Positions 34,613 to 43,154 of a DNA stretch of 64,000 bases are shown piece by piece; the stretch's first letter is position 1, and each line of letters starts with the position of its first letter. A program made the translations under genes and the position numbers. This stretch comes from Acidimicrobiia bacterium (GTDB lineage: Bacteria > Actinomycetota > Acidimicrobiia > ATN3 > PSLF01). The DNA lies in assembly GCA_040289475.1 (NCBI GenBank), contig PSLF01000006.1, positions 1 to 64,000 of the forward strand. The letters run 5' to 3'. Below the pieces are notes generated by a model. The model did no database searches, was not told the origin of the DNA, and saw only the letters and a program-made list of their open reading frames with translations.

Positions 34613-35650
34613 TTGCGAATATTTAGAAAGCTGGCGGTGTCATCCTCCATTGCGGTAGGATTGCCCATTCTGCTTGGAGGCATCGTTCGAGCGACGGGGT
34701 CAGGCGATGCATGTCCTGACTGGCCCAAGTGTTTTGGTAGATGGCTCCCGCCCGCAAACTACCACGCTATTCTCGAGTACTCGCACAGGCTTGCTGCGGC
34801 GATTGCAGGGATATTTCTTTTGGGCCTCGCGCTGGCACTTCTGGCCAATGCTCAAGCACGAACACGGCCGTCCCTCACCGTTCCAGCTGGAGTAGCTTTC
34901 GCGCTGCTTATCTTCCAGAGTTACTTGGGAAAACTAGTCGTGGAGAGGGCTCTTTCGCCTGCGCTAGTCACTGTTCATTTAGGTACTGCCCTTTTGTTAC
35001 AGGCGACAGTGACTGTAGCTGCTGTCAACGCGTTCTACGTTCCCGAGATTTTTTTTTCGGCCGCAAGTACACCGTCGCACGGGACGGAGGACGACATAGG
35101 TCTCGCGCAGCATGCTGCCCAGCGAGCTAGCAACGGGCGCTCTGACAAACGCAATCCTATCCGGCCGACACGCAGGTACCCTGCTGGGCTCGCGATATTG
35201 GCTGCCGCTAGTGTCTTTGCGGTGATTCTCGTGGGAGCTTATATGAGAGCGGAAGGCGCACAGCTAGCTTTCTCTGATTGGCCGCTCATGGCAGGCCGTA
35301 TATTTCCTTCCCTTGACACCGAGGCTCGACGAATCCACTTCGCCCACAGGATCGCCGCGTTAGCGGCCGCCGTTCCAGTCGTGTGGCTAGCAGTGCGTAC
35401 CACATCGCTCCGCCCTCGAATAGGCAAGATGGTGGCATTTGCGCATCTAGCTGCTGGGGCTTACATCCTTCAGTCACTAGCCGGCGCTGCTATTGTTCTT
35501 ACCGACCTTTCGCAATGGTCGAGGGCGGTACATGTGGCTCTTGCGTCCTTGGCGTTTGTGTCGTCGATAGCGACGGCAGCCATATCTGTGAACGAAGCAA
35601 GAATTGTCCCATTAGAGGAATCTAGTGATGCTCAGGTTCAATCTGCATGA
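34613..35650 (+). CDS. ctaA: heme A synthase, CtaA/COX15 family
   Basis: A 345-residue, eight-span membrane enzyme that oxidises the C8 methyl of heme O to give heme A. GGIVRATGSGDACPDWPKCFG marks the first outer loop with its cysteine pair. Heme-ligand histidines lie in LEYSHRLAA, VTVHLGTA, HFAHRIAAL and RAVHVALAS. A hydrophilic insert (about 150-185) splits the two halves. TTG 34613 follows GGAGCG. It overlaps ctaB by 4 bases (ATGA), so they are translationally coupled. Presence of heme A genes implies an aa3-type terminal oxidase and aerobic respiration. Confidence 0.92.
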   Translation: MRIFRKLAVSSSIAVGLPILLGGIVRATGSGDACPDWPKCFGRWLPPANYHAILEYSHRLAAAIAGIFLLGLALALLANAQARTRPSLTVPAGVAFALLIFQSYLGKLVVERALSPALVTVHLGTALLLQATVTVAAVNAFYVPEIFFSAASTPSHGTEDDIGLAQHAAQRASNGRSDKRNPIRPTRRYPAGLAILAAASVFAVILVGAYMRAEGAQLAFSDWPLMAGRIFPSLDTEARRIHFAHRIAALAAAVPVVWLAVRTTSLRPRIGKMVAFAHLAAGAYILQSLAGAAIVLTDLSQWSRAVHVALASLAFVSSIATAAISVNEARIVPLEESSDAQVQSA

Positions 35651-36666
35651 GTACCGAGACTAGTACCCACCAACCCGCAAATCCTTACCCCCTCGACGAC
35701 AACGTGTCGGGCGATACGGGTTTCCGAGAGCAAAAGTCCGTCTTAGCGAGCCGAGTGAGCGAGGTCCTACACGCTTACCTCGCTCTGACAAAGCCGCGTA
35801 TCATCGAGCTTCTTCTAATAACAACGGTTCCTGCTATGGTGGCGGCTCAGCGGGGGATACCTCGCCTCGAAAGTATCGTGGCTACAGTACTTGGCGGAAC
35901 ACTCTCCGCAGGCGGAGCAAATGCCATCAACAACTACTTTGACAGAGACATTGACGAACGGATGGCTCGAACCCAGCGCCGCCCCTTACCCTCCCACAAA
36001 ATCATTCCTCGTGACGCATTGGTCTTTGGGATAGTGCTCGGGACCGCGGGCTTTTTGGTATTAGGAGCTTTCACTAACTGGCTAGCTGCGTTCCTTGCAA
36101 CGGCTGCTTTGGTTTTCTATGTAGTCGTCTACACTCTGATCCTCAAACGTCGCACTCCGCAGAACATAGTCATCGGAGGAGCCGCCGGCGGTGTCCCCGC
36201 GCTTGTCGGTTGGGCAGCCGTCAGGGGAAGGATCGAGGTTCCAGCAGTGGTGCTTTTCTTTCTCGTATTCTACTGGACACCGCCACATTTCTGGGCCCTA
36301 GCGATCAAGTACAAAGATGACTACGAGGCCGCAGAGATTCCAATGCTTCCGGTTACACGGGGAATTTCGCACACCGCCAGTCAGATCTTGCTTTATTCCT
36401 GGCTCACCGTGGCTACTTCGCTGTTGTACTTTGCTGTTGGGGGAGCGGGGGTCGTATACCTCGTGAGCGCATCCGTGCTCGGAGGCGAGCTAGTAAGGAG
36501 AGCATATGCGCTCAGGCGCTTGACGTATTCTGCTGGACATTCTGGCTCGGGCCATCTATTGCTCTTGGCCTCGGGACTTTTCAAGTACTCCAATGTCTAT
36601 TTGGCTTTGCTTTCGGCCGCGATCATAGTCGATGTGCTTGCTGGTGCACCCCGGGTGGCCGGCTAG
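35647..36666 (+). CDS. ctaB: protoheme IX farnesyltransferase (heme O synthase)
   Basis: A 339-residue UbiA-family membrane prenyltransferase converting heme B to heme O, the substrate of CtaA. The prenyl-diphosphate motif is NAINNYFDRDIDERMARTQ, with the second Asp-rich loop in the YKDDYEAAEIPMLP region. About eight spans are predicted. The ATG overlaps the ctaA stop. The N-terminal 45 residues are hydrophilic. Convergent with the NRAMP-type gene. Confidence 0.95.
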   Translation: MSTETSTHQPANPYPLDDNVSGDTGFREQKSVLASRVSEVLHAYLALTKPRIIELLLITTVPAMVAAQRGIPRLESIVATVLGGTLSAGGANAINNYFDRDIDERMARTQRRPLPSHKIIPRDALVFGIVLGTAGFLVLGAFTNWLAAFLATAALVFYVVVYTLILKRRTPQNIVIGGAAGGVPALVGWAAVRGRIEVPAVVLFFLVFYWTPPHFWALAIKYKDDYEAAEIPMLPVTRGISHTASQILLYSWLTVATSLLYFAVGGAGVVYLVSASVLGGELVRRAYALRRLTYSAGHSGSGHLLLLASGLFKYSNVYLALLSAAIIVDVLAGAPRVAG

Positions 36667-36724
36667 TTCCCTTCAAACCGTGCAAGGTCAGGCAAGCACA
36701 CGCTACCTTTTAGCGCTACGAGCC

Positions 36725-38051
36725 TCAATCGCTGAGGGAGAAGATCCCCGAAGCTAAACCAGCGGCAAACATGATCCCTGTACCCAACCAAAGCCACAAC
36801 TTGGAGAGCCCGCCCGATACCTTATCGCCCATGAGATCTTTAGAGGACGCTAAAAGGTTGATAAGCAGCATGAGCGGTGGCGCTGCGAAGCCATTTGCTA
36901 CCGCTGACCAATAAAGGGCCTTTACTGCAGGAAGACCGAGGAGGTTCATAGCCACACCCCCCACGACTCCTGCAACTATGATTCCGTAAAACGCAGGGGC
37001 CTCGTGCACTGGGCGAGACAACCCCTCCTCCCAGCCAAGTGCATCGGCCAGTGCATAAGCGGACGATCCGGCTAGTACCGGCACAGCCAGAAGACCTGTC
37101 CCGATTATTCCTAAAGCGAACAGTAGCGAGGAAAAGTTCCCCGCGATAGGACGCAAAGCCTCGGCAGCCTGAGTTGCCGTAGCGATATCGGTCACACCCG
37201 ACTTGTTGAGACTCGCCCCAGCTGCGTAAATGATGCACATGGCGACCAGAACTCCTGCCCCCATGCCGGAGGCTACGTCGGCTCGCATCTCCGAGATTCC
37301 CCGGTACTTTTGGTTTTCTCTGGTAGTCTCAGCGGCATTCTGTTCGCGCTCTTCTTCGACCTCTTCGGCGTTTTGCCAGAAAAAAAGGTAGGGGGAAATC
37401 GTAGTTCCGAAAATCGCCGTAATAGCCACCAGCGAGGCTGTAGTGAAGCCCAGACTCGGCTTCACCGCCGCTTTGACTGCGTCGAGCAGCTCGGACCTCA
37501 CGACTAGCGCGACGCCCACACAGGAAAAGATGGAAAACGCTAGCCATTTCAGGATTTTCTCGTAGGTTCTGTACCGGAACCGCAACTCCAAGAAGAGGAT
37601 CGCTCCGCCGAACAAAATCACTCCCCCCCCAGCGGGGTACAGGTACCTCGAACCCCAGGGACTCTGCCATCGCTCCTATGTCAGCTGCGATGTTGAACGT
37701 GTTAGCAAATACCACGAGGGCTATCGCCCCTAGCAAGACTGGTTTGGAATATCGTTCTCGAACAAGCGTCGAAAGTCCCTTCTGGGTGGCTATAGCCAGC
37801 CTGGCGGTTGCCTCTTGCACAGCCACAGCGAACGGGTAGCAGAGAAGAAGAACCCAAAGATACCGAAACCCGAAAGCGGCACCAACTTGACTGTATGTCC
37901 CGATGCCACTAGGGTCATCGTCCGCGGCGCCGGTGACCATTCCGGGACCTATTTTGCGAAATACCCCAAATCCCCGAAATTTAGGGTGCAGTCCGCTGTG
38001 AACGTTTTTGGAAAAAGACTTGTCAGACACATGCCCTCCGTTCTGGATCAC
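36725..38051 (-). pseudogene. NRAMP-family metal transporter interrupted at a G8 run
   Basis: Together the two overlapping frames encode one NRAMP transporter of about 442 aa with around 11 spans. The first part (38051 down to about 37630) ends ...VPRWGG and the second (from about 37620 to 36725) starts VILFGGAILFLELRFRY. Deleting one G from the G8 tract (C8 on the plus strand, 37623-37630) joins them cleanly. TM1 carries DDDPSGIGTYSQ instead of the canonical DPGN, and TM6 reads FGTTISPYLFFWQ without the metal-binding Met, so metal choice may differ. The start GTG 38051 overlaps the M16 gene stop (GTGA); GTG 38030 after GGAGGG is the alternative. Sequencing error, pseudogene and slippage switching are all possible. 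Confidence 0.8.
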
Positions 38052-39451
38052 TTCTCGACATGGAGAAGCTCGCCCAGTACTCTTCGGAGAGACCGCTCCG
38101 TCCTCGCTGCATCGCCGACAAGTACGACAACTGCCTTAGATCTGTCAAAATAGCGGCACCCAGCCTCATAAATCTCGTCGGGAGATAGAGACCACAATCG
38201 CCTTTTCAGCTCTCTCAAGTACCTCTCGTTCAGGCCAGCATCGAACAGCGAGTCGAGGCTAGCTGCGATACCGCCGTAAGTGTCGAGAGAGATAGCTGTA
38301 GCCCCTAGCAGGTAGCGTCGCGCTGCTTCGATCTCTTGAGGATCGGGCGGTGCTGCGCGCATTTTGTCTATCTCGTAGAAAATCTCGACCAACGCCGGCG
38401 CTGTAACATCGGTCGCAACGTCGGTTGCAACTGTCACTGTTGAAAGTTTGCGCTTGTGCGAGATCGAGCTGGAGATGCCGTAAGCGTAGCCCTTGCTCTC
38501 TCTGACGTTCTCCACCAACCGTGAAGAGAAATATCCACCGAATACAGTGTTGGCCACCAAGAAAGCGTGATATATCGGGTCGGTTCGCGACGGTGAAGGC
38601 ATGGCCACACGAATAGTCGTCTGAACCGACCCCGGCCTGTCCACAAGAATCGCATTTGCAGTGAAGTTCGGCTTCGGGCGCTTGGGATCTGGGGGCGGAC
38701 GACGACCCCAGTTTCGTCTGGGCCCAGCCGTGTCTTCGAAGTATCCCCGGATCAAGCGATCTACCTTGGCATGGGACAGGTTAGAGACCACCACAAATCG
38801 CCCACCACAAGCACGGAACAATCGCTGGTGCAATTTGCGGATGTCATCTCGCCTAACGGTCAACACAGCCTCAGGCAAAGGAGTAGGGTTGCCGTAGGGG
38901 TGATCTCCGAACAGAACTTGCCTCAAGCGGTCTCGTGCGACGGTGGAAGGTTGCGCCCGCGCCACCGACAGATCTTGCATCACGCGGGATCTGGAAACCT
39001 CGACCTCAACTTGGGGATACTCGGCAGAAAAAATCACCTCGCCGACGAGCTCCAAAACGCGCTCGAACTCCGAAGCCGGCCCGCTCGCTGACACAATCGT
39101 CCCATCTAGGCCTACACCGCATGACAGAGCGGATCCCATGCGCTGGAGTGAGCGAGAGATCTCCTCGGAGGTCATCTCAGATGTTCCGCCGAGAAATGTC
39201 GAGGACAGCATACGTGGCAAAGGGCTTCCTCGAGGCTCAACAGCCGACCCGGCAGCGAGATGCAGGCGAAGCTCAAAGTAGGGAATCTCGCCTCCTCGAG
39301 CGGTGACAATGTCAAAACCCAACTCGTCGCTGGCTGCCCTCCGGACGGGACCAAGCTCTATCTCGTCGATCTGAACTGGCGATGGGATCTTTGTAGCTGT
39401 ACTACCAGCTTTTACAAACTCGGTGACCGCCTCTCGTCGGACACCTCTCAT
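38048..39451 (-). CDS. M16-family peptidase homologue, non-catalytic subunit type
   Basis: A 467-residue M16 protein lacking the HxxEH zinc motif; the corresponding stretch reads LHLAAGSAVEPRG. It retains the C-terminal family segment FGGYFSSRLVENVRESKGYAYGI with the Arg/Tyr pair that binds substrate in partner subunits. This is the alpha-subunit role of mitochondrial processing peptidase-like heterodimers. ATG 39451 overlaps the stop of the active subunit gene (ATGA) and has AAAGGA upstream, so I reject the longer frame to 39565. It probably pairs with the gene just upstream. Confidence 0.85.
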   Translation of the reverse strand: MRGVRREAVTEFVKAGSTATKIPSPVQIDEIELGPVRRAASDELGFDIVTARGGEIPYFELRLHLAAGSAVEPRGSPLPRMLSSTFLGGTSEMTSEEISRSLQRMGSALSCGVGLDGTIVSASGPASEFERVLELVGEVIFSAEYPQVEVEVSRSRVMQDLSVARAQPSTVARDRLRQVLFGDHPYGNPTPLPEAVLTVRRDDIRKLHQRLFRACGGRFVVVSNLSHAKVDRLIRGYFEDTAGPRRNWGRRPPPDPKRPKPNFTANAILVDRPGSVQTTIRVAMPSPSRTDPIYHAFLVANTVFGGYFSSRLVENVRESKGYAYGISSSISHKRKLSTVTVATDVATDVTAPALVEIFYEIDKMRAAPPDPQEIEAARRYLLGATAISLDTYGGIAASLDSLFDAGLNERYLRELKRRLWSLSPDEIYEAGCRYFDRSKAVVVLVGDAARTERSLRRVLGELLHVEK

Positions 39452-40779
39452 GAGGCGAGGTCCTTTCTGCCCAATGACTCCGTAGGTCCTGGGCCACTTC
39501 CTGGATGCCACTCTAAAATCGCTCTTCCGCTCGAGCGCAGCCACTTCCCCACAGCGTCCGAGCACTTTTCCGGAGATGTGTGATCTTCTATCTCAAGGAT
39601 GCGCTCCAACACGCGAGCATCTCCGTGTATAAGCTCCAGGCTCGCAACGAGCATGGCCCTTGCAAGGCAGGAGTCGAGGCTCCTCAAAAGCTGCGACCTA
39701 CCCGATGCCTTGACAGCGTAGATTTCTTCCTCGTCGAATCCCTCTCTCCCAACCATCTCTACTACCTCGTCGAAACAGTCAATCAGCGCGTTGGTGTAGG
39801 AGAGGTCCTTGTAAACGAAACTGAACTGAGCCATCGAGGGATCTCTGCATTCGTACGCATGCCCTGCCAGACCTAGATGCGAAGACACCGACGTAGCCAA
39901 GCCCTTGTCTTTCACGAGCGACCTATAAAGCCGTGATGCTCGCCCTTTTGTGAGCGCCTCCAGAGCGATTCCCAATGCAACGTACTCGTCCAAAGAAGTC
40001 TGAGGATTTGGAACCCTGAAACCCAGCGCAAGGGCTGGCTCCGGAGCCTTTGGATCCACATGCACGCGCCTTCGGGGGCGCTTTGGAATCGGCTCCGAGA
40101 GGTCTGGGGGCGAAACCCTCGCTCTGTCGGGAATTTCCTCGAAATAATGGCGAACGAGGCGGGTTGCAGATCGCACCTCCTCGATTCTTCCAGCTACCGC
40201 CAGCACCGCATTGGACGGCGTGTAGTAGGTCTCGAAGAATTTAGCCGCGTCCTCTACTCGAGCCGCCTCTAAATCCCGAAAGTCCCCGTATGAGTTGTGA
40301 CCGTTTTCGAATTTTCGAAACATTGTCATGGGCAGGTACAACCACGGAAATCCGCCGTAAGGACGATTCAAGACGTTCAGGCGCACCTCCTCTTTGACCA
40401 CGTCTACCTGGTTTCTCAGGTTGTCTTCATCCAGGCGGATGCCTGCCATGCGATCCGCTTCGAGAAATAGCCCCAGCTCCAGAGCCCCAGGAGGGAGCAG
40501 TTCAAAGTAGTTCGTGAAATCGTCGTGAGTGCTTCCATTGAAAGTACCCCCGTTCCCTTGTACAAGCCTGAAATGAGCAAGCTTCTCGAGGTGCTGGGAG
40601 CCCTGGAACATTAGGTGTTCGAAAAGATGTGCGAAGCCAGTTTTCCCTTTTGTCTCGGAGCGGAATCCGACGCCGTAGTAGACAGCGATCGCAACCGCCG
40701 TGCTAGAGGGGTCGGGAGCCAGTACGACACGTAACCCGTTGTCGAGGACGAAACGTTTTACTTCGACGCTAGGCCGCAT
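39448..40779 (-). CDS. M16-family zinc peptidase, catalytic subunit
   Basis: A 443-residue metallopeptidase. The inverted zinc motif HLFEH is at 51-55, with the third ligand Glu in VVKEEVRL (about 130). The R/Y region typical of the second half is weaker than in its partner, consistent with division of labour in a heterodimer. The protein has no signal peptide, so it is probably cytoplasmic and degrades or processes peptides. AGGTGA lies directly before the ATG. It is translationally coupled to the non-catalytic subunit. Confidence 0.9.
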   Translation of the reverse strand: MRPSVEVKRFVLDNGLRVVLAPDPSSTAVAIAVYYGVGFRSETKGKTGFAHLFEHLMFQGSQHLEKLAHFRLVQGNGGTFNGSTHDDFTNYFELLPPGALELGLFLEADRMAGIRLDEDNLRNQVDVVKEEVRLNVLNRPYGGFPWLYLPMTMFRKFENGHNSYGDFRDLEAARVEDAAKFFETYYTPSNAVLAVAGRIEEVRSATRLVRHYFEEIPDRARVSPPDLSEPIPKRPRRRVHVDPKAPEPALALGFRVPNPQTSLDEYVALGIALEALTKGRASRLYRSLVKDKGLATSVSSHLGLAGHAYECRDPSMAQFSFVYKDLSYTNALIDCFDEVVEMVGREGFDEEEIYAVKASGRSQLLRSLDSCLARAMLVASLELIHGDARVLERILEIEDHTSPEKCSDAVGKWLRSSGRAILEWHPGSGPGPTESLGRKDLAS

Positions 40780-40855
40780 TCACCTGGCACCAAAGATCTT
40801 GAAATCTGCTGCTACCGAGACGTGGGGATTGAAGCGAGGGGCGAGGCCTCAAGTG

Positions 40856-40927
40856 CGCCCTCGGCAGGACTCGAACCTGCGCACCCGGCTCCGGAGGCCG
40901 GTGCTCTATCCTCTGAGCTACGAGGGC
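40856..40927 (-). tRNA. tRNA-Arg (anticodon CCG)
   Basis: Minus-strand cloverleaf: acceptor GCCCTCG/CGAGGGC, D-stem GCTC/GAGC, anticodon stem CCGGC/GCCGG with loop CTCCGGA (anticodon CCG), and T-arm GCAGG-TTCGAGT-CCTGC. The discriminator is G. CCA is not encoded (the next bases read CAC), unlike the tRNA-Pro in this window. It reads the arginine codon CGG. Confidence 0.95.
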
Positions 40928-41140
40928 TTCACACCGATTTCTTGGTTGGCCATCGAAGCAATGATGGCCGAACGCATTCGCTGTGTGCATCTCATATCCT
41001 GCTTGTCTCAATGACATTTTCGGAGGTCAATCTTTTTCGGTTATTTATGCCCATGTAGCGTAGTAAATGGTACTTGTCGCGAGGCATCGCAATAGGCAAT
41101 ACATCGCGGCAGCAACCCGTTCGCGTCGATACTTGAACCA

Positions 41141-41539
41141 ATGGAATCCGACTCGAAAACCGCCCCACTCGTCTTGGTGGTCGAAGACGACCCCGATGTC
41201 GCGCGCTTGATCCAGCTCGAGCTAGAGCTGGAGGGGTACAGGGTATCCCTCGCTAGCACCGGATCCGCGGGGCTCGACCTTGCCCGACAGCTGCAGCCGG
41301 ATGTCCTCATAATCGATGGGATGCTTCCCGAGCTAGGTGGCTTTCACGTTCTACAGCGCCTCAAGTCCGAGGATGTCACTTCTCATATTCCCGTGATTTA
41401 TATATCGGCGCGATCCAACCCAGAAGAGGCTCGCCAAGCAGTCGAATCCGGGGCTGCTAAGTACTTCTCGAAGCCCTTTGAGCCCGCCGAGCTGATCAGC
41501 TCCATCAAATCAATCCTGTCCGGCAGAGGAAGTACCTGA
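41141..41539 (+). CDS. CheY-like single-domain response regulator
   Basis: A 132-residue receiver domain with every conserved residue: the acidic pair EDD (15-17), phosphoacceptor Asp59 in LIIDGMLPE, Ser89 in YISA and Lys111 in SKPFEP. With no output domain, it must signal by binding another protein. No kinase is nearby, and a tRNA gene and an acyl-CoA dehydrogenase flank it. Unlike the receiver protein near 4 kb it is fully canonical and should be phosphorylated. Confidence 0.92.
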   Translation: MESDSKTAPLVLVVEDDPDVARLIQLELELEGYRVSLASTGSAGLDLARQLQPDVLIIDGMLPELGGFHVLQRLKSEDVTSHIPVIYISARSNPEEARQAVESGAAKYFSKPFEPAELISSIKSILSGRGST

Positions 41540-41635
41540 GTTGTTCGGGATCGCTACGCTTTCGAGCCCAGTAGTCATCGCTTTCCAAGCGAATCAATAC
41601 GTATTTGGAGTTTTCCCCCAGCTGCGATCGCTGCA

Positions 41636-41657
41636 GCTGCGAGTCTCAGCTCGCAGC
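41636..41657. terminator. possible bidirectional hairpin between convergent genes
   Basis: A perfect 8-bp stem, GCTGCGAG with CTCGCAGC and loop TCTCAG, lies between the receiver gene and the convergent acyl-CoA dehydrogenase gene and covers the latter's stop codon. There is no T-run, so it would be a weak or factor-dependent terminator. Confidence 0.3.
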
Positions 41658-42899
41658 GAGGGTTCCGTGGGGAATGTCTTTGAAAGGAAGATCCTTGTCC
41701 ACCCTGGGCTCTTTGGGAAGCCCCAAGACCCGCTCGCCGATAAGATTGCGCAAAATCTCGTCGGTGCCTCCAGCGATCTTCATTCCTGGATATGACAACA
41801 TCAGCATCGACCATCTGCCGCCGTCCGGGGCATCGTTGCCGATCAAAGCTCCCGCTGGACCTGCAGCCCGGGTAGCGAGGGCAGCTTCTAGAGCCAAAAA
41901 CTTAACGAGAAGAAGTTTGCCGATGGATCCCTCCGGTCCTGGAGGTCTACCCTGTGACAGAGCCGTTAGATTCCGGTATCCGGTGTACTTCATCACACTG
42001 GCCAGCTCATATAGACGGGCAAATTCTTGGCGGATCAAGGAGTCCTCAGAAGCCGGCTTTCCCATGTACTCGATTTTTTTGAGGTAATCCATGAGGCGCT
42101 TGATTCCACCCCCGCCCCCTCCGGTTCCAATAGCCACACGCTCGTTCATGAGAGTGGTAACAGCCACTCGCCATCCGTCGTTCATTTTTCCGATGATGTT
42201 CTCTTTTGGAACGCGCACGTTGTCGAAGAACACTTCGTTGAAGTTAGCGCCCCCGGTCATCTGCCGCAACGGTTTGACCTCTATTCCCGGGGTCTCCATG
42301 TCAACGACGATGAAGGTGATCCCTTTATGCTTGGGAACATTCACATCGGTCCGGACTGTCATAATTCCCCACTTAGAGTAGTGTGCGCCCGACGTCCAGA
42401 CTTTTTGGCCATTAACCACTAGCTCGTCACCGTCCAGAACAGCCCTTGTCGTAATTCCCGCTGCATCCGAGCCAGCAGCAGGCTCCGAGAACAACTGGCA
42501 CCATATCTCCCTACCCTCGAGCATCGGTGGGAGCCACTTTTTCTTCTGCTCCTCGGTTCCATGAGTGATGATCGTAGGCCCGGCCATACCGATTCCGATG
42601 AGGAACACGCTTTCTGGCGCCCGATACTTTTGGACCTCTTGATTCCAGATGACTTCATGTATAGGACCTAGGCCTCGCCCTCCGTACTCCTTCGGCCACC
42701 TCAATCCGGCCCAACCCGCGTCATACTTTTTTTTCTGCCACGCCCTCGCCTCTTGAAGAACTGCCGTTTCATCGCGGTCCTCGAAAAGCTCGGCTGCGCC
42801 TTCCTCTTCGTCTTCGGCTTTTCTCTCCGCATTAGCCTCCAGCCATGCCCTGACCTCGGCGCGAAAAGCTGCTTCTTCGGGAGTGTCGTTCAGATCCAC
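41646..42899 (-). CDS. acyl-CoA dehydrogenase
   Basis: A 417-residue FAD enzyme oxidising an acyl-CoA to the enoyl-CoA. It has the N-terminal helical domain, LFSEPAAGSDAAGITTRA and NGQKVWTSGAHYSKW in the central domain, and the C-terminal YPGMKIAGGTDEILRNLIGERVLGLPKEP typical of actinobacterial FadE-type enzymes. ATG is at the right end of the gene, which is not linked to other beta-oxidation genes. Chain-length preference cannot be read from sequence. A role in branched-chain or steroid side-chain breakdown, common for this subgroup, is possible. Confidence 0.92.
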   Translation of the reverse strand: MDLNDTPEEAAFRAEVRAWLEANAERKAEDEEEGAAELFEDRDETAVLQEARAWQKKKYDAGWAGLRWPKEYGGRGLGPIHEVIWNQEVQKYRAPESVFLIGIGMAGPTIITHGTEEQKKKWLPPMLEGREIWCQLFSEPAAGSDAAGITTRAVLDGDELVVNGQKVWTSGAHYSKWGIMTVRTDVNVPKHKGITFIVVDMETPGIEVKPLRQMTGGANFNEVFFDNVRVPKENIIGKMNDGWRVAVTTLMNERVAIGTGGGGGGIKRLMDYLKKIEYMGKPASEDSLIRQEFARLYELASVMKYTGYRNLTALSQGRPPGPEGSIGKLLLVKFLALEAALATRAAGPAGALIGNDAPDGGRWSMLMLSYPGMKIAGGTDEILRNLIGERVLGLPKEPRVDKDLPFKDIPHGTLAAS

Positions 42900-43154
42900 T
42901 TTTTCACCTCTGGAGTCGAATCCAACTGCCTCTCATCCACGTCACACTCAGCCGATCGCCGCGACGCTCAATCGCGAACCGTACTGGTAGTTTCACAGCT
43001 GTAGCTTAACCGCCATTCAAGGGTCATGCTCAAGGTAACCCTTACCAAGCTGCCAATGCAGTGTGCATTTTGCGATGACTTTGTCGGTGAAGAGTCGAGA
43101 GAAAGTCCAAATGGAGCGGCTTACCATAAGACCTAACGGTAGGCTCGTTGTAAC

